From Ruminococcus turbiniformis (GTDB lineage Bacteria; Bacillota; Clostridia; Lachnospirales; Lachnospiraceae): DNA of 64,000 bases. Of the stretch, positions 61,218 through 64,000 are shown in pieces. A model generated the notes under the pieces. That model worked only from the letters and a program-made list of their open reading frames with translations. It was not told the origin of the DNA and did not search any database. The translations under genes were made by a program, and so were the position numbers. The stretch's first letter is position 1. Each line of letters opens with the position of its first letter. The stretch is from NCBI RefSeq assembly GCF_020687545.1, contig NZ_JAJEQX010000014.1:1-64000 (forward strand), read 5' to 3'.

Positions 61218-61343
61218 AGTATACCATATGCAGTGCAGGCGAACAAGTGTTTTGCTCTTAATATTTTCTTAAACAAAAGGCGGCTTACTCACGACTAAAG
61301 TCACGAGTGTGCGCCGCCTATATCATCAATGCCACGCGCGTCT

Positions 61344-62027
61344 TCAGATTTCGCTTTTTCTGCGGTCCAAAGCCTTTTCTTTCTCAAATGTGCGGATTGC
61401 TTCCTCATTTGCCTTAATATAAGAATGGGAGATATAATTTTCCCACGCAAGTAAATAGGTAACCGCTTCATCTAAGAAGGTGAAAAAATCACCATCCGAC
61501 AGGTTAATGCTCGCTTTCTTCTCACATACAAATGAACCGCTCTTGATTTTTGTTCCCCCTGTATTCTTGTTGATCTCTTTGATCCCCTTCCCATTTTGGA
61601 TCGTCACTGTCCATGGATAATTCTTGGTAATTAGCTGGTCTCCCTGTTTGAAAGAGCCCTGGCGGCAAATTTGTATGGATCGGGCAGTTGCATAGCCATC
61701 TTTGTCTACAGGCCCGAATATTTTCTGTCCGTTCCCTGAAAACTGATAGTTGTTCCGTTTCAGTATTGCCTCATAATAGAGTTCCTTAAGTTCAGAAGGG
61801 GTAATATTTTCCTGTACAAATACGGAAGGCTTCACGCTATAATTCACCACATTGATTCCGATCAGCGAAGCCGGGAGATACTGCCCATTCTTATCTTTTT
61901 CGGTACGGGCTTTCCTGTGGAGGAAGGATCCCTTTCCCGCCTGCGGGTATTGCAGCTTATTGATCAGTTCAATGACTGCCTTATTGTTGACATGGCAGCT
62001 CATCTGCCTTGGATTTGTGTTTTTCAT
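61344..62027 (-). CDS. Unknown 227-residue protein
   Basis: AAGGAGAG stands before ATG, which overlaps the signal peptidase stop (ATGA). The protein is soluble and basic. It has a helical N terminus (KAVIELINKLQYPQ), a beta-rich middle and a charged C-terminal helix (KANEEAIRTFEKEKALDRRK). No family was recognised. Coupling to signal peptidase I is unusual and may mean a shared process. Confidence 0.75.
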   Translation of the reverse strand: MKNTNPRQMSCHVNNKAVIELINKLQYPQAGKGSFLHRKARTEKDKNGQYLPASLIGINVVNYSVKPSVFVQENITPSELKELYYEAILKRNNYQFSGNGQKIFGPVDKDGYATARSIQICRQGSFKQGDQLITKNYPWTVTIQNGKGIKEINKNTGGTKIKSGSFVCEKKASINLSDGDFFTFLDEAVTYLLAWENYISHSYIKANEEAIRTFEKEKALDRRKSEI

Positions 62028-62539
62028 CGCGGCTCTCCTTTCATACCCAAAAATTTAAAATCGCTGAGTGGGAGGACCTGCACCGCCGCAATAGCCTCCA
62101 CTTGATTTTTTGCTACATATTTATCATCCCAGTACCTGCTGTCGAGTGAATTTGTCCTGTTATCTCCCAGGACGAAATAGCTGTCATCAGGGACCTGGTA
62201 TACTCCGTAATCATTGGAAAGGACCATGCAGAAACTGTCATCTAGGTTTTTACCGTCTGCATACACTTCCCCATTTTTAATTTCTATGGTTTCTCCCGGA
62301 AGCCCAATCACCCTTTTGATGTAAAGCTGTGAGGGATCATCTGGAAACCGGAAAATGATAATGTCGTACCTCTCGACCTGATCTTTCCCTAGCCGGTTCC
62401 CTATCAGAAGGCCATTTGTCTGGATGGTTGGCTCCATGCTTCCTGATGGGATATACGCCCATAACAGGACCAACCGGTTCAACAGAATACACCCCAGCAA
62501 CAGGAACAGGAAAAATACAGTTTTTGTTTTTTTCAACAT
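62024..62539 (-). CDS. lepB: Signal peptidase I
   Basis: 171 residues; one N-terminal transmembrane helix (about 7-29), then catalytic Ser34 (SGSMEPT), Lys75 (YIKRVIGLPGE) and GDNRTNSLDSRYW, the complete serine/lysine-dyad family signature. It cleaves signal peptides outside the membrane. It is short, as usual for Gram-positive enzymes. A second copy on a mobile element may process the element's pilins or surface proteins (inference). GAGGTGAATC stands before ATG. Confidence 0.95.
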   Translation of the reverse strand: MLKKTKTVFFLFLLLGCILLNRLVLLWAYIPSGSMEPTIQTNGLLIGNRLGKDQVERYDIIIFRFPDDPSQLYIKRVIGLPGETIEIKNGEVYADGKNLDDSFCMVLSNDYGVYQVPDDSYFVLGDNRTNSLDSRYWDDKYVAKNQVEAIAAVQVLPLSDFKFLGMKGEPR

Positions 62540-62590
62540 GATTCACCTCACATATAGAGTACTCCATACTTTCATTTCCCGTTTTCTGCA

Positions 62591-62627
62591 GACGAAAAGC
62601 AGGCCATTCCTGGTCTGCTTTTCCGTC
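62591..62627 (-). terminator. Terminator after radC
   Basis: GACGAAAAGCAG...CTGCTTTTCCGTC inverted repeat; on the minus strand the right arm has a short T tract. Confidence 0.65.
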
Positions 62628-62630
62628 TGG

Positions 62631-63107
62631 CTACTCTTGCGGAATAATGAGATTATTCTCTTCAAATGAATAATAACAATCCTTCCCTATGATGATATGG
62701 TCACTCAAATTCAGGCCGATCAACTTGGCACTTTTGTAAATCAAAGAAGTGAAATTGCAGTCAGCCATGCTGGGAGTTGGATCACCGGATGGATGATTAT
62801 GTATGAGCAGCATATTCAATGCCCCGCAAAGCAGCATACGGATCAGGATTTCCCGTGGGCTTGACGCAACATGATCCACTGTCCCTTTGAAGATTTCAAA
62901 AACACCTAAAGGTTCGCATTTTGCATTCATGCCGATCATATATATATGTTCTTCTGCCATATGGGATGCGTCGAAAACCTGATTAATGACATTGACGGCA
63001 AGCTGCGGGTCAGTAATGCGGTCCTCACAGACATAACTGGTAACCGGGCTCAGGTACTGTTTTTTGTCATCTGTAAGTTTCACCTCATAATTCGATATCA
63101 TTTTCAC
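62631..63107 (-). CDS. radC: RadC/JAB-domain protein
   Basis: 158 residues from GTG (GGAGGA upstream). JAB/MPN metalloprotease-type motif LIHNHPSGDPTPSMAD (HxHPSG...D). The N-terminal helix-hairpin-helix part of chromosomal RadC is missing, as in plasmid and phage versions. These are common on mobile elements and may act in DNA repair or anti-restriction; the activity is not settled. It is divergent from the CHC2 gene, sharing a pair of CATATT boxes. Confidence 0.92.
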   Translation of the reverse strand: MKMISNYEVKLTDDKKQYLSPVTSYVCEDRITDPQLAVNVINQVFDASHMAEEHIYMIGMNAKCEPLGVFEIFKGTVDHVASSPREILIRMLLCGALNMLLIHNHPSGDPTPSMADCNFTSLIYKSAKLIGLNLSDHIIIGKDCYYSFEENNLIIPQE

Positions 63108-63144
63108 AATATAGTTCCTCCTTTTTTATCACCAGTCATAGACA

Positions 63145-63150
63145 AATATG
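63145..63150 (-). promoter_or_regulatory. CATATT box upstream of radC
   Basis: CCATATTT on the minus strand, 38 nt before the radC start; it faces a plus-strand copy at 63169-63174. Confidence 0.45.
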
Positions 63151-63168
63151 GAAACACTCATCTTTTTT

Positions 63169-63174
63169 CATATT
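63169..63174 (+). promoter_or_regulatory. CATATT box upstream of the CHC2 gene
   Basis: TTTTTTCATATTTC, 33 nt before the plus-strand start codon. Confidence 0.45.
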
Positions 63175-63206
63175 TCTACCGAGAATGATGAAAAGGAGGA
63201 AGATCC

Positions 63207-63878
63207 ATGGAAAGCGACAAGAATAACATCGCAAGGCTGAAAGAGGAAGCTGATATTTCCACGGTAGTGGATTATCTGGGAATAGAAGTCCACAAGAAGG
63301 GGAGCGCATATTTCATCCTTTGTCCATCCCCACAGCATGACGACACCAGGCCAACCAACTGCTACTTTAAAGAGGGGTGGAATAATGTATACTGCAGGGC
63401 CTGCGGAAAATCAACAAACGCGGTGGACCTTATTATGTATACGAAAGGCTGCTCCTACGGAGAAGCCGCTGACATCTTATGGGAACTGGAAGGGAAACCT
63501 TCCTGGTACTACGTCAGGAGAAGGCGGCGGAAGAAAAAAGAATTTTCACTTTCCAAACAGGAGGCACAGCTAATAGGGGTTCACCTTCCCGGGACGGTTC
63601 TTTGTCCATCCAACCTGTCTCCAGTTAAACCTGACCGTCCAATGCGTTCTTATCCCGGATATATCGGGGACGGATACCTTACGTGTAGGGTCGAACATTG
63701 CAACTGGCATGATTTTGCTACCGAAAAGCAGCTCCGCGCCATTGCTAAGAATAAAGCACGGGAAAAACGGGAAAGTTTAAGGCATGCCGGGATAATTGCG
63801 CACCGTTTGGGGAACCCGGTTTTGGAACAGGTATTTTCTGATATGTGCGGAGAATGTGACAGCATCCTCTCCAGGTAG
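63207..63878 (+). CDS. CHC2 zinc-finger (primase N-terminal type) protein
   Basis: 223 residues with AAAAGGAGG before ATG. The zinc finger is Cys39, His43, Cys63, Cys66 (LCPSPQHDD, VYCRACG), as in DnaG N-terminal domains, and is followed by SYGEAADILWEL. No Toprim domain follows, so it is not a primase alone. A basic RRRRRKKK stretch (about 104-111) and a second Cys/His region (CRVEHCNWHDF) come later. It may bind DNA or assist a separate primase. Confidence 0.85.
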   Translation: MESDKNNIARLKEEADISTVVDYLGIEVHKKGSAYFILCPSPQHDDTRPTNCYFKEGWNNVYCRACGKSTNAVDLIMYTKGCSYGEAADILWELEGKPSWYYVRRRRRKKKEFSLSKQEAQLIGVHLPGTVLCPSNLSPVKPDRPMRSYPGYIGDGYLTCRVEHCNWHDFATEKQLRAIAKNKAREKRESLRHAGIIAHRLGNPVLEQVFSDMCGECDSILSR

Positions 63879-63880
63879 GA

Positions 63881-63911
63881 AAGGGCAGCTATATGCTGCT
63901 TTTTCCTTTTT
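63881..63911 (+). terminator. Terminator of the CHC2 gene
   Basis: GCAGC-TATAT-GCTGC stem followed by TTTTTCC, 6 bp past the stop. Confidence 0.8.
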
Positions 63912-63936
63912 TTGATTTTTTTGGAGATGCCGAAAA

Positions 63937-63948
63937 GGATCCGGATCC
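63937..63948. repeat. Dispersed palindrome GGATCCGGATCC
   Basis: Exact copy about 30 bp beyond the CHC2 terminator, flanked by GAAAA and GTTTGG. Confidence 0.85.
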
Positions 63949-64000
63949 GTTTGGGGGTACCCGCTTTTGCCGGGAAGCATTGGCAAGGTGGTCCACTTCC

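Larger units (their letters stand above)
59145..61318 (-). mobile_element. Complete tnpA-tnpB IS605-type element
   Basis: Both ends carry the same subterminal hairpin, CTCACGACT-(A/G)A-AGTC(A/G)CGAG (59154-59173 and 61287-61308). The right end finishes in GTAGTTCAC (minus strand, to 59145). tnpA and tnpB are in the same direction and both keep their catalytic motifs, so the element could still move. The left end lies inside a GGCGGC/GCCGCC inverted repeat (61279-61318). Confidence 0.85.

Noticed and set aside
1-64000. tRNA or rRNA genes
   Set aside because: No cloverleaf with conserved GGTTCRA-type T loop and CCA-side stem, and no rRNA-like stretch, was noticed on either strand. A tRNA scan would be decisive.

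Overview
The window looks like about 64 kb of a large conjugative element (megaplasmid or very large ICE) from a Gram-positive gut-type Clostridia, most likely Lachnospiraceae. The grounds are AGGAGG-type ribosome sites, SpaA-type pili with class B and C sortases, a DUF4317 protein, a DUF6017-type RepA, a PrgI/VirB4/VirD4 transfer set, and IS200/IS605-family elements. Almost every gene is on the minus strand, in tight operons with 1-16 bp overlaps. The only native plus-strand genes seen are at about 47.6 kb and 63.2 kb.

Layout by position. 1-0.7 kb: 3' end of a tnpB element. 0.9-5.1 kb: pilus operon (backbone pilin, class C sortase, ancillary subunit with an NPQTN-like signal, class B sortase). 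5.3-6.8 kb: SPFH/NfeD membrane pair. 6.9-8.9 kb: an IscB element whose TnpA has lost the first HUH histidine. 9.4-24.7 kb: replication and maintenance block (DUF4317, type IA topoisomerase, RecJ-like nuclease, a tandem-repeat array, RepA, ClpX, DnaQ-like exonuclease, tandem OB-fold SSB-like protein, several unknowns). 24.8-33.2 kb: transfer channel (VirB4, PrgI, TrbL/VirB6-like, VirB2-like, accessory proteins). 33.2-34.5 kb: a 5'-truncated tnpB element. 34.5-48.4 kb: ParR-like and ParM-like pair, a 1272-residue NlpC/P60 and lysozyme-type wall hydrolase, VirD4/TraG, an unknown, ParB, RecD-like helicase and a plus-strand unknown. 48.4-52.2 kb: DnaE-type DNA polymerase III alpha. 52.2-59.1 kb: a BspA-like surface protein split by a frameshift at a 7-A run, a coiled-coil protein with a Cro/C1 regulator, and an LPD1 polyvalent protein. 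59.1-61.3 kb: a complete tnpA-tnpB element. 61.3-64 kb: an unknown, signal peptidase I, RadC and a CHC2 zinc-finger protein.

How it fits together. The element carries a conjugation channel, a wall hydrolase, an adhesive pilus, partition proteins of two kinds, and most of a replisome of its own. ClpX lies directly upstream of RepA, which suggests element-specific remodelling of the initiator. No relaxase, oriT, ParA, tRNA, rRNA or CRISPR array was seen.

The least explained signals are: a dispersed palindrome (GGATCCGGATCC; about eight exact copies plus close variants), a four-to-five-unit degenerate tandem array containing it at 15.2-15.9 kb, a recurrent CATATT box 25-55 bp before many start codons, a coiled-coil insertion in the PHP domain of DnaE, and a three-fold repeated N-terminal motif in the wall hydrolase. 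All functional calls are from reading the sequence and recalling family motifs; no searches were run.
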